Assembly (NCBI RefSeq): GCF_023913775.1
Contig: NZ_JAMXAX010000028.1
Span: 1 to 47,649, forward strand
DNA: 47,649 nucleotides
Direction: 5' to 3'
From: Acidovorax facilis
GTDB lineage: Bacteria; Pseudomonadota; Gammaproteobacteria; Burkholderiales; Burkholderiaceae_C
Below are positions 17,801 through 26,502 of this stretch, piece by piece. The position numbers were made by a program, and so were the translations under genes. Every line of letters starts with the position of its first letter. The first letter of the stretch is position 1. Under the pieces are notes generated by a model. The model saw nothing but the letters and a program-made list of their open reading frames with translations. It ran no database searches and had not been told where the DNA came from.

Positions 17801-17970
17801 AATAACCAGAACCCCTCGAAACACCATTCCGCGGCGCACGCGCGTTCTGGTGGGCTGCCCCAAAAGCAGGGGCATGAACAAGACCTGGGTGCGGACCTCC
17901 GTTTTTGGGCTCCGCTTTGCTGAGGTGGAGGTGGAGCGGCACTCGCAGCACGGCGCTTGCGAATGTCTGT

Positions 17971-18029
17971 TTACTATCAATAAGATAGCTACAAGCGCTT
18001 ATGCAGCAAGCGCCAGAGCCAATTTTTTC
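17971..18029 (+). repeat. Dispersed palindromic repeat (family 1, copy 4)
   Basis: ACTATCAATAAGATAGC, then AAGCGCTTATGCAGCAAGCG and CCAGAGCCAATTTTTTC: the same order as the copy at 10398. It lies between the two origin-like modules and ends in a hairpin with six T, so it could terminate plus-strand transcription there. Confidence 0.75.
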
Positions 18030-18060
18030 ACAAATTCATGACGAACCAGGGCCGGTGCGT

Positions 18061-18262
18061 AAGACTGGGGATAGTTCTGGCACAACCACGTGGTTATCCA
18101 CAGAAAAAAACAGGCGCTGTGTTTTGTCCCCGTTCCCGTGACAACGGCAAGAGGGATCGGTGCACAGGGTTGGCGCACCTGCAAGTGCGCGCTGCGGTTA
18201 GGAAAAAAGCGGTTGTCCACATTCCGTGCCGCCTTCTACTACTACGACTATGTATTTATAGA
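18061..18262 (+). other. Origin-like module B: diverged copy of module A
   Basis: Module B repeats the architecture of module A about 471 bp downstream: ACTGGGGATAGTTCTGGCAC aligns with the matching stretch of A, a perfect DnaA box TTATCCACA lies at 18094-18102, a TTGTCCACA box at 18213-18221, a 14-nt linker, three CTA triplets at 18236-18244, then CGACTATGTATTTATAG. The two boxes are 119 bp apart (118 in A) although the DNA between them has diverged strongly. Conserved motifs and spacing in diverged sequence argue for selection. The minus-strand box of A has no counterpart here. Confidence 0.65.
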
Positions 18263-18447
18263 CAACATAAGAAGAAGACAGAGGGACAACTTGGGGCACA
18301 CCCGAGGGCAGGGGTTGTCATCTGGACGGGGCGATGTTTGGGGGGCGCACGGGACAGAACCCCAGGGAGAAAAACGCAGCCGACCACCGTGCACGGGGGG
18401 CCGGTAACGGCACGGCGATCGGGAAAACGCGGGGCCGTGCAGGCCGT

Positions 18448-21400
18448 CTACGCGGCCGCAGGGCGCAGGAAGGCCCCCAGGAGGTCCGCAGACAGGGGGC
18501 GGCTGAAGAGGTAGCCCTGGTAGAGCTGGCAGCCCGCGCGTGCCAGCAGCTCGCGTTGTTCGGGGGTTTCCACGCCTTCGGCGATGACTTCCAGGCCCAG
18601 GCTGCGCGACAGGCCGATGATGGTGTCCACAATGGTAGCGTCGTTGGGGTCGGTCAGCAGGTCGCGCACAAAGCTCTGGTCGATCTTGAGCTGGTCGAGC
18701 GGCATGCGCTTCAAGTAGCTCAGCGACGAGTACCCGGTGCCGAAGTCGTCCAGCGAGAAGCCCACGCCGTGCGAGCGCAGCGCAGCCATGGTGGCGATGG
18801 TGGTCTCCATGTCTTCCACCAGCAGGCTTTCGGTCAGCTCCAGCTTGAGCAGATGGGCCGGTGCTCCGGTGATGGCCAGCACCCGGGCCACGTCGTCCAC
18901 AAAACTGGCGTGTCGGAACTGGCGCGAACTCACGTTCACTGCCATGGTCAGGTGAGTCAGCTGGGGGTCGTCCTGCCAAGTTGCGAGCAGCTTGCACGCC
19001 GTGTGCAGCACCCAGCGGCCCAGTGGCAGGATGAGCCCGGTTTCCTCAGCCAGCGGTATGAACACGGCAGGGGGCACCATGCCGCGCTGGGGGCTGGCCC
19101 AGCGCACAAGGGCCTCCACCCCCACGCAGCGGCCCGACTGGTGCATCTGCGGCTGAAAGTGCAGCAAAAATTCCTCCTGCGCCAGTGCGGCACGCAGGTC
19201 GGTTTCCAGCCCGGCGCGGGCCGTCACCACGGCCTGCATGTCGGGGTCGAAAAAGCGCAGGGTGTTGCGTCCCGCTGTCTTGGCCTGGTACATGGCCAGG
19301 TCAGCCTGCTTGAGCAGCTCGCCCACGCTGGTCAACGCGCCGGTGAAGGGCGCGATGCCGATGCTCGGTGTGCTGCGGTACTGGTAGCCCGCCAGCGCAT
19401 AAGGCACGGCCAGCATGGCCAGGATCTTTTCGCCCACCCCACGCGCGTGCAGGGCCAGTTCGTGGGGTTTGGGGCTCAGCTCTTCCAGCATCACCACAAA
19501 CTCGTCGCCGCCCAGCCGGGCAACCGTGTCCACGCTGCGCACGCAGGTGTTCAGGCGCTGCGCCACCTGCTGCAGCAGCAGGTCACCCTGATCATGGCCC
19601 AGGGTGTCGTTCAGGGTCTTGAAGTTGTCGAGGTCGATGAACAGCAGCGCCCCGCCCTGCTGGCGCCGCTGGGCATTGGCCAGCGCATGGGCCATGCGGT
19701 CCATGAGCAGCATGCGGTTGGGCAGGCCGGTGAGCGCGTCGTAGAACGCCAGACGCTGGATTTCGCGCTCGCTGGCCTTGCGCTGGCGGATGTCGGTGTT
19801 GATGGCCAGGATGGATTGCGGCTGGCCGTCATCCCCGCGCACCAGGGTCCAGCGGCCTTCGACCTCGATGGTGCTGCCATCGCGGTGGCGCTGCACGATC
19901 TCGCCAGTCCACTCGCCTTGCTCCAGCACCGACTGGGTGGCATGGCGAAAGTGGGCGGGGTCGTCGTAAAGCAGGGTCTCGATGGACTGGCCCAGCACCT
20001 GCAGCTGCGACCAGCCGTACAGGCGCTCGGCGCTTTTGTTCCAGAAGATGATGCGGTGTTCCAGGTCGCGCACCAGGATGGCGTCCTGCGCCTTGTCCAG
20101 CAGAGAGGCCTGGTGGCGGATGCGGGCGTCGGCCAGTTGTCGGTCGATCTCGGACGAAGCGCGCGCGGCAAAGATCTGCAGCGTGGAGGCGATGAAATCC
20201 GTCTCTGCAATGGCCTGGCGGAACAGCACGAACACAATGCCCACCACCTCGCCGTCGGCATTGCACAGCTGTTGTCCTGCGTAGGCCTGAGCGCCCACGT
20301 AACGGAGCACGGGCGCATCCGGGTAGCGCTGCTGCACCTTGTCGGTCACCACGTACTCGCGCTGCGTCAGCAGCATGAGGCTGGGCGTGCCCTCCAGGCT
20401 GTATTCGTCATTGGGCAGCATCTGGCCGTCCAGCACCGCCGCCAGCGTGACCACCCGGGGTGGTTGCCCTTGCGCATGGGGCAGCAACCGCACCACGCAG
20501 CCGCCCTGGGCCCCCAGGGCATCGGCCATGTTGCGCACCAGCTGCACAAAAAACTCGGTGCCCGTGCTGGCCGACACGGCCGCCGCCACCTTGAGCACCG
20601 AGGCCTGCAGCCGCTGCTGCGCCTTGTGCGCGCGCAGGCTGGTGATGCCAAAGGCCAGGTCGTTGGAGAGTTCCTGCAGCAGGGCGGCCTCTTCAGGGCT
20701 GATCTGCAGAATGTCCGGCGCGTAGAGGTACAGCAGGCCAAAGGTACGGTCGCGGTTGCGATCACGGTCCTGCAAAGGCAGGCAGATCACACCGTGGAAG
20801 CCGTGGTCCAGCATGCGCTCGGTCCAGTCGGAAAAATCGCCTTCGGTGCGGATGTCCTGCACGATCACGGGCTTGCCCGAACGCACGGCCATGCCCGCCG
20901 GCCCCCGGCCGTAGGGGTCATCGGCCGACCAGGAAAGCTGCAGGTTTTCGAGGTAGTTCTGGTTGTAGCCCGCGTGGGCTACAGGCTGGATGGACTTGCG
21001 TTCGTCGTCCAGCGCAAACCCCACCCAGCCCATGCGGTAACCGCCAATGTCCACGGCAATCTGGCAGATGGCCTGCAGCAGCGCGGTTTCGGAGGTGGCG
21101 CGCACCAGGGTTTCGTTGCAGGCGCTCAGAAGGCGCTGCGCACGGCCCATGCGGGCCAGTTCGCGCTCGGTGCGCAGGCGTTCGGTCACGTCGGTGGCCA
21201 GCACCTGGCGTGCCGGGCGGCCATTGAAGCTGATGCTGCCAGCCGTGATCTCCACATCCATGAAGCTGCCGTCCTTCTTGACGTGGCGGCTGATCACTGG
21301 CTTGTTGCGCTGGTCGATCGCAATCGCATGCAGGGCCTCCCGGATGGTTGCGTGCCGCTCGGCGGGCCACAGGTCGGTCATGTCCATGGCCAGCAGCTCG

Positions 21401-23370
21401 GCCTCGGTGTAGCCGTAGTGGGTTTCCATCGACTGGTTCACAGCCTGCAGGCGCAGCGTTTCCTTGTCGTACACCCACATGGGATGGGGATGCTCGTTGA
21501 ACAGCATGCGGTACTGCTGCTCCGACGCCTTGAGCTGCCCGGCCACATGCCGCAGCTGCACCATGGCCCCCAGGGATTCGGTAAGGATCTCCAGGTGCGC
21601 CACGTCGCGACGCGAGAACGCGTTGGGCTTGTCAGACGTCACCTTGAGCGAGCCCACCACCTCTTGCGCCGTGCGCAGCGGCACCGCCATCACGGAGCGC
21701 ACGCCATGGCGGTGGGGCAGCGAAGCCATGTCCCAGCCCTCGGCCTCGGTGTCGTTGCACACCACGGTGCGCCCTTCGCGCAGTGCGGGCCAGAGCAGGC
21801 TCTGGTCCACGGCCAGCAGGTGCCCCACGGGCCGCACATGGTCGCCTGCCGAGGCCTGCGCCACCAGCTGGTGGCCCTGCAACAGCTCCACCAGCGCGCC
21901 CCGGGCCAGCGTTTGGCGCAGCACCGTGTCGGCCACTAGTTGCAGCACGTCGGGCAGGGGCATGTCCAGCGACGAGATGCGCTGCTGCACATGCAGCAGC
22001 TCGGCATGGTTCTGCGCATCACGCTGCGCGTCGAGCTCGGTCAGCTTCTGTACGCTGATGTCGGTCATGCCGCCCACCATGCGCACGGCCTTGCCGGTGG
22101 AGTCGCGGATCAGGAAGCCCCGGTCCAGCACCCAGGCATACGTGCCGTCCTTCCGAAGAAAGCGGTACTCGGCCGACCAGTGGTTGTCGGTGCCATCAAT
22201 GGCTGTGTGGATGCTGTGGAGGATTTCCTGGCTGTCGTCGGGGTGCAGCCGCAGGGTCCAGGAGGTGCTGTCGGGGGGCAGCTCGTCCAGCGGTACGCCA
22301 AACAGGTTCTGCATGCCCTCGTTCCACCACATGGCATCGGTGTGCAGGTTCCAGTCCCACACAGCATCGGCCGTGGCACGCGAGACCAGGTGAAAGCGTT
22401 CTTCGCTTTCGCGGCGTGCCTGCCGCGCCTGGTGCTGGACCGAGATGTCCTGGAAGGCGCCCTGGATGCGGATGATCTGGCCATGGGCATCACGCGCCGC
22501 CTGTCCTGCTGTGCGCACCCAGAATCGCCCGCCACCAGGCATGGCCACCTCAGCCTCGACGTCGAAGGGGGTGCCATGGTGCATGCATTCATCAAAGGCC
22601 TTTTGCAGGTGCACCCGGTAGGGCGGGGTGTACAGCTGCAGCACCTGGGCCAGGCTGCCTACGCGGTGGGTGAGCCCGTAGGCGGCAGCGATCTCCTGTG
22701 ACCAGGTCAGTTGGAGGCTGGGGAGCTCTACCGTCCATCCCCCGATGCGCGCAATCTGTCCTGCCACACGCAGCGCATCGCTCTGGGCCAGCATCTCCGC
22801 ATGCATCTGGTCGCGCTCTTGCACCAGCTGGGCCAGCAGGCGCTTCTGGCGGCGCAGCTCCAGCTGCACCATGGCCTGGCCTGCCAGGATCTTCAGACCG
22901 TCGAGCTGCTCGTCCCCCAGCGTGCGGGGCACGGTGTCCAGCACCGCCAGCGTTCCCAGTGCAAAGCCCTCCGGCGTAACAAGGGGCACGCAGGCGTAAA
23001 AACGAACACGGGGTTCGCCCACCACCAGCGGATTGCCCGCAAATGCGGGGTGCTGGCGGGCGTCCGGCACCACCACGGCATCGCGGTTGCCATCCAGCGC
23101 ATGGGCGCAAAAGGCAATGGCACGGTCGGTCTGCGCGAAAGGCACGCCCACAGCTGCCTTGAACCACTGGCGCTCGCTGTCTACAAAGTTGACCACGGCC
23201 ATGGGGCAGCCGCAGACGCGCGCGGCCAGTGTGGCCAACTGGTCAAACGCGTCTTCCGCGGGGGTATCCAGGATGGCGTAGGACTGCAGTGCGTGGAGCC
23301 GCGCGGCCTCTTGGGGTGCGTGCGCAGGCGGCATGGTGGTTACGCTGGGGCCAGGCCCAGGGGCACGCAT
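18448..23370 (-). CDS. Multi-GAF/PAS GGDEF-EAL cyclic-di-GMP protein (1640 aa)
   Basis: Rough domain order: GAF (30-175; LHALQSYAILDTPAEDAFDQ), PAS (200-320), PAS (335-450), GAF (465-620), PAS (630-745), GAF (755-925), GAF-like (945-1100), PAS (1115-1230), GGDEF (1240-1400; DALTGLPNR, ARLGGDEFVVM) and EAL (1415-1640; GVEALVRW, LELTESLL, SLDDFGTGYSS, IAEGVETPEQ). Both catalytic motifs are intact, so it could make and degrade c-di-GMP under control of several sensor domains. No membrane segment is evident, suggesting a cytoplasmic sensor. GGAGG lies 6 nt before the chosen ATG. The 3' end faces the origin-like region. Confidence 0.92.
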   Translation of the reverse strand: MRAPGPGPSVTTMPPAHAPQEAARLHALQSYAILDTPAEDAFDQLATLAARVCGCPMAVVNFVDSERQWFKAAVGVPFAQTDRAIAFCAHALDGNRDAVVVPDARQHPAFAGNPLVVGEPRVRFYACVPLVTPEGFALGTLAVLDTVPRTLGDEQLDGLKILAGQAMVQLELRRQKRLLAQLVQERDQMHAEMLAQSDALRVAGQIARIGGWTVELPSLQLTWSQEIAAAYGLTHRVGSLAQVLQLYTPPYRVHLQKAFDECMHHGTPFDVEAEVAMPGGGRFWVRTAGQAARDAHGQIIRIQGAFQDISVQHQARQARRESEERFHLVSRATADAVWDWNLHTDAMWWNEGMQNLFGVPLDELPPDSTSWTLRLHPDDSQEILHSIHTAIDGTDNHWSAEYRFLRKDGTYAWVLDRGFLIRDSTGKAVRMVGGMTDISVQKLTELDAQRDAQNHAELLHVQQRISSLDMPLPDVLQLVADTVLRQTLARGALVELLQGHQLVAQASAGDHVRPVGHLLAVDQSLLWPALREGRTVVCNDTEAEGWDMASLPHRHGVRSVMAVPLRTAQEVVGSLKVTSDKPNAFSRRDVAHLEILTESLGAMVQLRHVAGQLKASEQQYRMLFNEHPHPMWVYDKETLRLQAVNQSMETHYGYTEAELLAMDMTDLWPAERHATIREALHAIAIDQRNKPVISRHVKKDGSFMDVEITAGSISFNGRPARQVLATDVTERLRTERELARMGRAQRLLSACNETLVRATSETALLQAICQIAVDIGGYRMGWVGFALDDERKSIQPVAHAGYNQNYLENLQLSWSADDPYGRGPAGMAVRSGKPVIVQDIRTEGDFSDWTERMLDHGFHGVICLPLQDRDRNRDRTFGLLYLYAPDILQISPEEAALLQELSNDLAFGITSLRAHKAQQRLQASVLKVAAAVSASTGTEFFVQLVRNMADALGAQGGCVVRLLPHAQGQPPRVVTLAAVLDGQMLPNDEYSLEGTPSLMLLTQREYVVTDKVQQRYPDAPVLRYVGAQAYAGQQLCNADGEVVGIVFVLFRQAIAETDFIASTLQIFAARASSEIDRQLADARIRHQASLLDKAQDAILVRDLEHRIIFWNKSAERLYGWSQLQVLGQSIETLLYDDPAHFRHATQSVLEQGEWTGEIVQRHRDGSTIEVEGRWTLVRGDDGQPQSILAINTDIRQRKASEREIQRLAFYDALTGLPNRMLLMDRMAHALANAQRRQQGGALLFIDLDNFKTLNDTLGHDQGDLLLQQVAQRLNTCVRSVDTVARLGGDEFVVMLEELSPKPHELALHARGVGEKILAMLAVPYALAGYQYRSTPSIGIAPFTGALTSVGELLKQADLAMYQAKTAGRNTLRFFDPDMQAVVTARAGLETDLRAALAQEEFLLHFQPQMHQSGRCVGVEALVRWASPQRGMVPPAVFIPLAEETGLILPLGRWVLHTACKLLATWQDDPQLTHLTMAVNVSSRQFRHASFVDDVARVLAITGAPAHLLKLELTESLLVEDMETTIATMAALRSHGVGFSLDDFGTGYSSLSYLKRMPLDQLKIDQSFVRDLLTDPNDATIVDTIIGLSRSLGLEVIAEGVETPEQRELLARAGCQLYQGYLFSRPLSADLLGAFLRPAAA

Positions 23371-23667
23371 CCGACCTCCAGGCGCCTTGTTGCCTGGGGA
23401 GGGTTGTAGGAGGGCCGGAGTTGCGTCAACAAGGAAGTGGAGCGGTAAGGCGGCACATGCCGGACGGCCCAGCCGCTGCAGGAAGTCGCAAACGCCGGGG
23501 CCACAACTTGTAATAAAGCAGCAATGCTACACCGCACAGACCCATGTTGACGCACCGCAGCATGCGGGTTTGCCCCAAAGGGGAAACCGGCCCAGCGACC
23601 ACAGGCAGCGCGGAAACAGTCGCCAAGGCAACCTTCGCGCAGCATCAGGCTTGCTAGCCTGTGTGCC

Positions 23668-24111
23668 ATGCAGATCTCCGAACTTGCCCGCCAGGCCTCT
23701 GTGTCCGTCCACGCCCTGCGCCACTATGAACGGCTGGGGCTGATTCGCCCGCACCGCCGGGCCAACGGATACCGGGACTATCCCGCCAGCATCAAGCGCG
23801 AGGTGGTGTTCATCGCCATGTCCCGCCAGCTGGGCTTTGCGCTGCCGCAGATTGCCCGGCGGCTTGACGACTACCGTGCCGGCACGCTGGGCATCGACGA
23901 CATGGTGCTGGCCCTGCAGGAACGCGTGGCCGCGCTGGAGCAGCAGATCGGCCAGTTGCAGGCCCAAAAGCAAGTGGTGCTCGACCACCAGGCGTGGCTG
24001 CAGGCGCAACAGACACGCAAGCGAGAGACACCCCGCGCCTGGCCGCGCGTGCGGCCCAGCACATCCACCAAGTCCCCCTCCCAAACCCCAACCTCCAGGA
24101 AAACGCCATGA
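23668..24111 (+). CDS. MerR-family transcriptional regulator
   Basis: The 147-aa protein starts with the MerR winged helix (MQISELARQASVSVHALRHY, then YERLGLIRPHRRANGYRDY) and has a dimerisation coiled coil at about 85-120 (ALEQQIGQLQAQKQVVLDHQ). There is no cysteine in the C-terminal part, so metal or thiol sensing of the CueR/SoxR kind is unlikely. The tail after residue 115 is Arg/Pro/Ser-rich and probably disordered. The stop overlaps the start of the thioesterase gene (ATGA at 24108), so the two are co-expressed. Confidence 0.9.
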   Translation: MQISELARQASVSVHALRHYERLGLIRPHRRANGYRDYPASIKREVVFIAMSRQLGFALPQIARRLDDYRAGTLGIDDMVLALQERVAALEQQIGQLQAQKQVVLDHQAWLQAQQTRKRETPRAWPRVRPSTSTKSPSQTPTSRKTP

Positions 24112-24566
24112 CTTTGTCTTCGCCATCCCCTTTGCCCACGGCCTCCATCGCCGCATTGCAGGCCTTTGTGCTGGCCATGCCCATGGCCCGCACGCTCGGG
24201 CTGCGCTTCGTCCACGCCGAACCGGGCCGGGTCGAGATGGAGATTCCGGTGAGTGAGGCCTTCAGTTTTCGCCCCGGCCAGTTACAGGCCACGGCTGTGT
24301 TTGCCGTGGCCGACTTTGCGGCGGTGGCGGCAGCGGGCAGCGTGTTGCCGCCAGGGTGGACCAATGCCACGGTGGACGCGACCGTGAAACTCGTGGCGCC
24401 TGCCCGGGGCGTTTGCCTGCGTGCGCGCGGGCGTGTGGTGGATGCGGGGCGGTTACTCACCGTCTGCGCGTCCGACGTTTTTGCGGTGGACGGGAACGGC
24501 CAGGAAACCCTGTGCGCCACGCTCCTGGCCACGGCGCGCAATATCGATCCCGCCGCTGCGCGGTAG
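24108..24566 (+). CDS. Hotdog-fold thioesterase (PaaI-like)
   Basis: The 152-aa protein resembles small hotdog-fold acyl-CoA thioesterases: GLRFVHAEPGRVEMEIPVS near residue 32, SFRPGQLQATAVFAVADFA (about 60, the active-site helix) and ATVDATVKLVAPARG (about 90), ending in the typical strand LATARNI. The start at 24108 overlaps the MerR stop and has CCAGGAAA upstream. It probably hydrolyses an acyl- or aryl-CoA; the preceding regulator may respond to a related ligand. Convergent with the DAHP synthase gene, 29 bp away. Confidence 0.75.
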   Translation: MTLSSPSPLPTASIAALQAFVLAMPMARTLGLRFVHAEPGRVEMEIPVSEAFSFRPGQLQATAVFAVADFAAVAAAGSVLPPGWTNATVDATVKLVAPARGVCLRARGRVVDAGRLLTVCASDVFAVDGNGQETLCATLLATARNIDPAAAR

Positions 24567-24595
24567 GTGGCGGGCCGTCCCGTTCTGCGGTGGGA

Positions 24596-25696
24596 TTACG
24601 CCCGTGAGCGCCGCGCCCGCACGGCGGCCGCCAACCCTTCAAGCACCGGCACGGTCTGCGCCAGGCTGATGCAGGCGTCAGTCACCGACACGCCGTGTTG
24701 CAGCGGCTGGCCGGGCACGATGTCCTGTCGGCCTTCGTTCAGATGGCTTTCGATCATCAGGCCGGTGATGCGCGCATCACCGGCTGCAATCTGCTCGGCC
24801 ACTTCTGCCGCCACCGTGATCTGACGCTGGTGCTGCTTGCTGCTGTTGGCATGGCTCACGTCGATCATCACCTGCTCGCGCAGGCCCGCCGCCTTGAGCA
24901 TGGCGCAGGCAGCATCTACATCGGCAGCGCTGTAGTTAGGCTGCTTGCCGCCGCGCAGGATCACATGGCAGTCCTGGTTGCCGCGCGTCTCAAAAATGGC
25001 GGCCTGGCCCATCTTGGTCATGCCCATGAACGCGTGCGATGCCTGTGCGGCCTGGATGGCGTCGCTGGCCACCTTCACGCCGCCATCCGTGCCGTTCTTG
25101 AAACCCACGGGGCACGACAGGCCACTGGCCAGCTGGCGGTGGCTCTGGCTCTCGGTGGTGCGCGCGCCTATCGCGCCCCAGCTCACCAGGTCGCTGATGA
25201 ACTGTGGCGAGAGCAGGTCCAGAAATTCGGTGCCCACCGGCAGGCCCGTGGCCAGCACATCGAGCAGCAACTGGCGCGCCAGCTCCAGCCCTTCGTTGAT
25301 GGCAAAACTTCCATCCAGGTGCGGATCGTTGATGTAGCCCTTCCAGCCCACCGTGGTGCGCGGCTTTTCAAAGTACACGCGCATGACGACGAGCAGATCG
25401 GCCTGCAGCGCATCCGCCTGTTGCTTGAGCTGGCGCGCGTAGTCCATGGCCTGGTCGTGGTCGTGGATGGAGCAGGGCCCCACCACCACGATGAGCCGGT
25501 CATCCTGCCCGTGCAGGACGCGTGAGATGGCGGCGCGGCTCGATTCGACCAGCGCCTGCGCCGCATCGGGCGCGGGCAGCCACTCCTGCAGCAACGCAGG
25601 CGTAATCAGCGGGCGCACGGCCTTGATGCGCGTGTCATCAATGCGTGTGGTGTCGTGGGTGGAAATGGGATTGGCGGAGCGGTGTGCGTGGGTCAT
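24596..25696 (-). CDS. aroG: 3-deoxy-7-phosphoheptulonate (DAHP) synthase, class I
   Basis: The 366-aa enzyme condenses phosphoenolpyruvate and erythrose 4-phosphate, the first step of aromatic amino acid synthesis. It carries the class I-alpha motifs VVVGPCSIHD (about 70), VYFEKPRTTVGWKGYINDP (about 107), LPVGTEFLD, WGAIGARTTESQSHRQLASG, PVGFKNGTDG, RGGKQPNYS and IDVSHANSSKQ, holding the metal and PEP ligands. Which amino acid inhibits it cannot be told, so aroG versus aroF or aroH is a convention. It stands alone, with repeat DNA upstream. Confidence 0.93.
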   Translation of the reverse strand: MTHAHRSANPISTHDTTRIDDTRIKAVRPLITPALLQEWLPAPDAAQALVESSRAAISRVLHGQDDRLIVVVGPCSIHDHDQAMDYARQLKQQADALQADLLVVMRVYFEKPRTTVGWKGYINDPHLDGSFAINEGLELARQLLLDVLATGLPVGTEFLDLLSPQFISDLVSWGAIGARTTESQSHRQLASGLSCPVGFKNGTDGGVKVASDAIQAAQASHAFMGMTKMGQAAIFETRGNQDCHVILRGGKQPNYSAADVDAACAMLKAAGLREQVMIDVSHANSSKQHQRQITVAAEVAEQIAAGDARITGLMIESHLNEGRQDIVPGQPLQHGVSVTDACISLAQTVPVLEGLAAAVRARRSRA

Positions 25697-25749
25697 GGTG
25701 GCCCCGATTGTCGCGGAGCCGCCGTTGCCTACTGGTCAAGGAGGTGGTC

Positions 25750-25862
25750 ACACGGCTTGGAACTGGCGCGGCCCAGGCCAGTGACGCAGAGCAAGGGCCG
25801 CCCCGCAGCGAGTGCGTCGTCCCCCTCAGGGGGAAGGCGCCGAAGGCGACTCAGGGGGAGCC
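25750..25862. repeat. Intergenic hairpin repeat (family 2, copy 2)
   Basis: The region upstream of the DAHP synthase gene carries GCGTCGTCCCCCTCAGGGGG with the hairpin CCCCC-TCA-GGGGG (25821-25833), then AAGGCGCCGAAGGCGACTCA. Read on the minus strand it has the same order of blocks as the livH-livM repeat (a C-rich start, CGCC-TTCG, CTTCCCCCT, GGGGGAC). I recall this as a common intergenic repeat in Comamonadaceae; a search would confirm. Confidence 0.6.
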
Positions 25863-25863
25863 T

Positions 25864-26370
25864 CTACGGCCTGCGGAACGCCGCATTCTGCCGCGACCAA
25901 TGGCGCGACTGCAAATGGTCGAGCCGCACCGTTCCGCCCGTGGAGGGCGCGTGCACAAAACGCCCTTCCCCCACATAAATACCTGCATGGTTGGGCTGGC
26001 GGCCGGTGCCAAACACCACCAGGTCTCCGGCGCGCAACTCGCCACCGTCGATTCGGTATCCCCAGTTGTTGAGCTGCGCCACCGTGCGCGGCGGCGGTGT
26101 GCCGACCTGGTTGCGGTACACGTAACCAATCAGCCCGCTGCAGTCGAAACCCGAGTCGGGCGTGTTGCCGCCGTAACGGTACGGCGTGCCCACCAGGCCC
26201 AGTGCGTGGATGGCGATGTCGTGTGCCTGCTCGGCGGTCAGGGGCGGTGTGGTGCGGATCGGGGCGGACGAAGAAGAAGACGTCGAAGGCGGCCGTGAGG
26301 TGCCACAGCCGCCCAAGGCCAGCAGGGCGGCGGTGCAGGCGGCAAAGGCCAGACTGTGAAAAACGCGCAT
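25864..26370 (-). CDS. NlpC/P60 family lipoprotein (putative peptidoglycan hydrolase)
   Basis: From the ATG at 26370 the 168-aa product has a lipoprotein signal (FHSLAFAACTAALLALGGCG; lipobox LGGC), a Ser-rich linker and an NlpC/P60 domain from about residue 45. The catalytic Cys lies in DSGFDCSGLIGYVY, the His in PNHAGIYVGEGRF and the third polar residue in FVHAP. Members cut the D-Glu to diaminopimelate bond of peptidoglycan stem peptides. It should be anchored to the outer or inner membrane. An upstream in-frame ATG at 26403 adds 11 residues but would bury the signal. Confidence 0.88.
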   Translation of the reverse strand: MRVFHSLAFAACTAALLALGGCGTSRPPSTSSSSSAPIRTTPPLTAEQAHDIAIHALGLVGTPYRYGGNTPDSGFDCSGLIGYVYRNQVGTPPPRTVAQLNNWGYRIDGGELRAGDLVVFGTGRQPNHAGIYVGEGRFVHAPSTGGTVRLDHLQSRHWSRQNAAFRRP

Positions 26371-26433
26371 GGACCGAAGGGTAACGGATGGAGCCCGGCG
26401 CATGCGCTGACCCCGTTCCTGCCTTGGGGATAT

Positions 26434-26488
26434 TGGTCAAAAATGCCGCCAGCGCTTGTGCATCAAGCGTTGGCAGCTATCTTTTTTA
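26434..26488 (-). repeat. Dispersed palindromic repeat (family 1, copy 5) acting as leuA terminator
   Basis: Read on the minus strand, 29 nt after the leuA stop, the arms 26464-26474 and 26448-26458 (GCCAACGCTTG / CAAGCGCTGGC) form an 11-bp stem with one mismatch and a 5-nt loop, followed by GGCATTTTTG. This has the form of an intrinsic terminator for leuA, built from a repeat that occurs elsewhere in other roles. Confidence 0.65.
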
Positions 26489-26502
26489 CAACACTGGGAA
26501 GC

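Noticed and set aside
17850-18041. Short plus-strand frame between the origin-like modules
   Set aside because: It overlaps the dispersed repeat, lacks a ribosome binding site and shows no protein motif; the region is better read as non-coding.
18334-21939. Very long open frame on the plus strand opposite the GGDEF/EAL gene
   Set aside because: It is antisense to strongly conserved domains, has no recognisable motif, and is explained by the high GC content and codon bias of the real gene.
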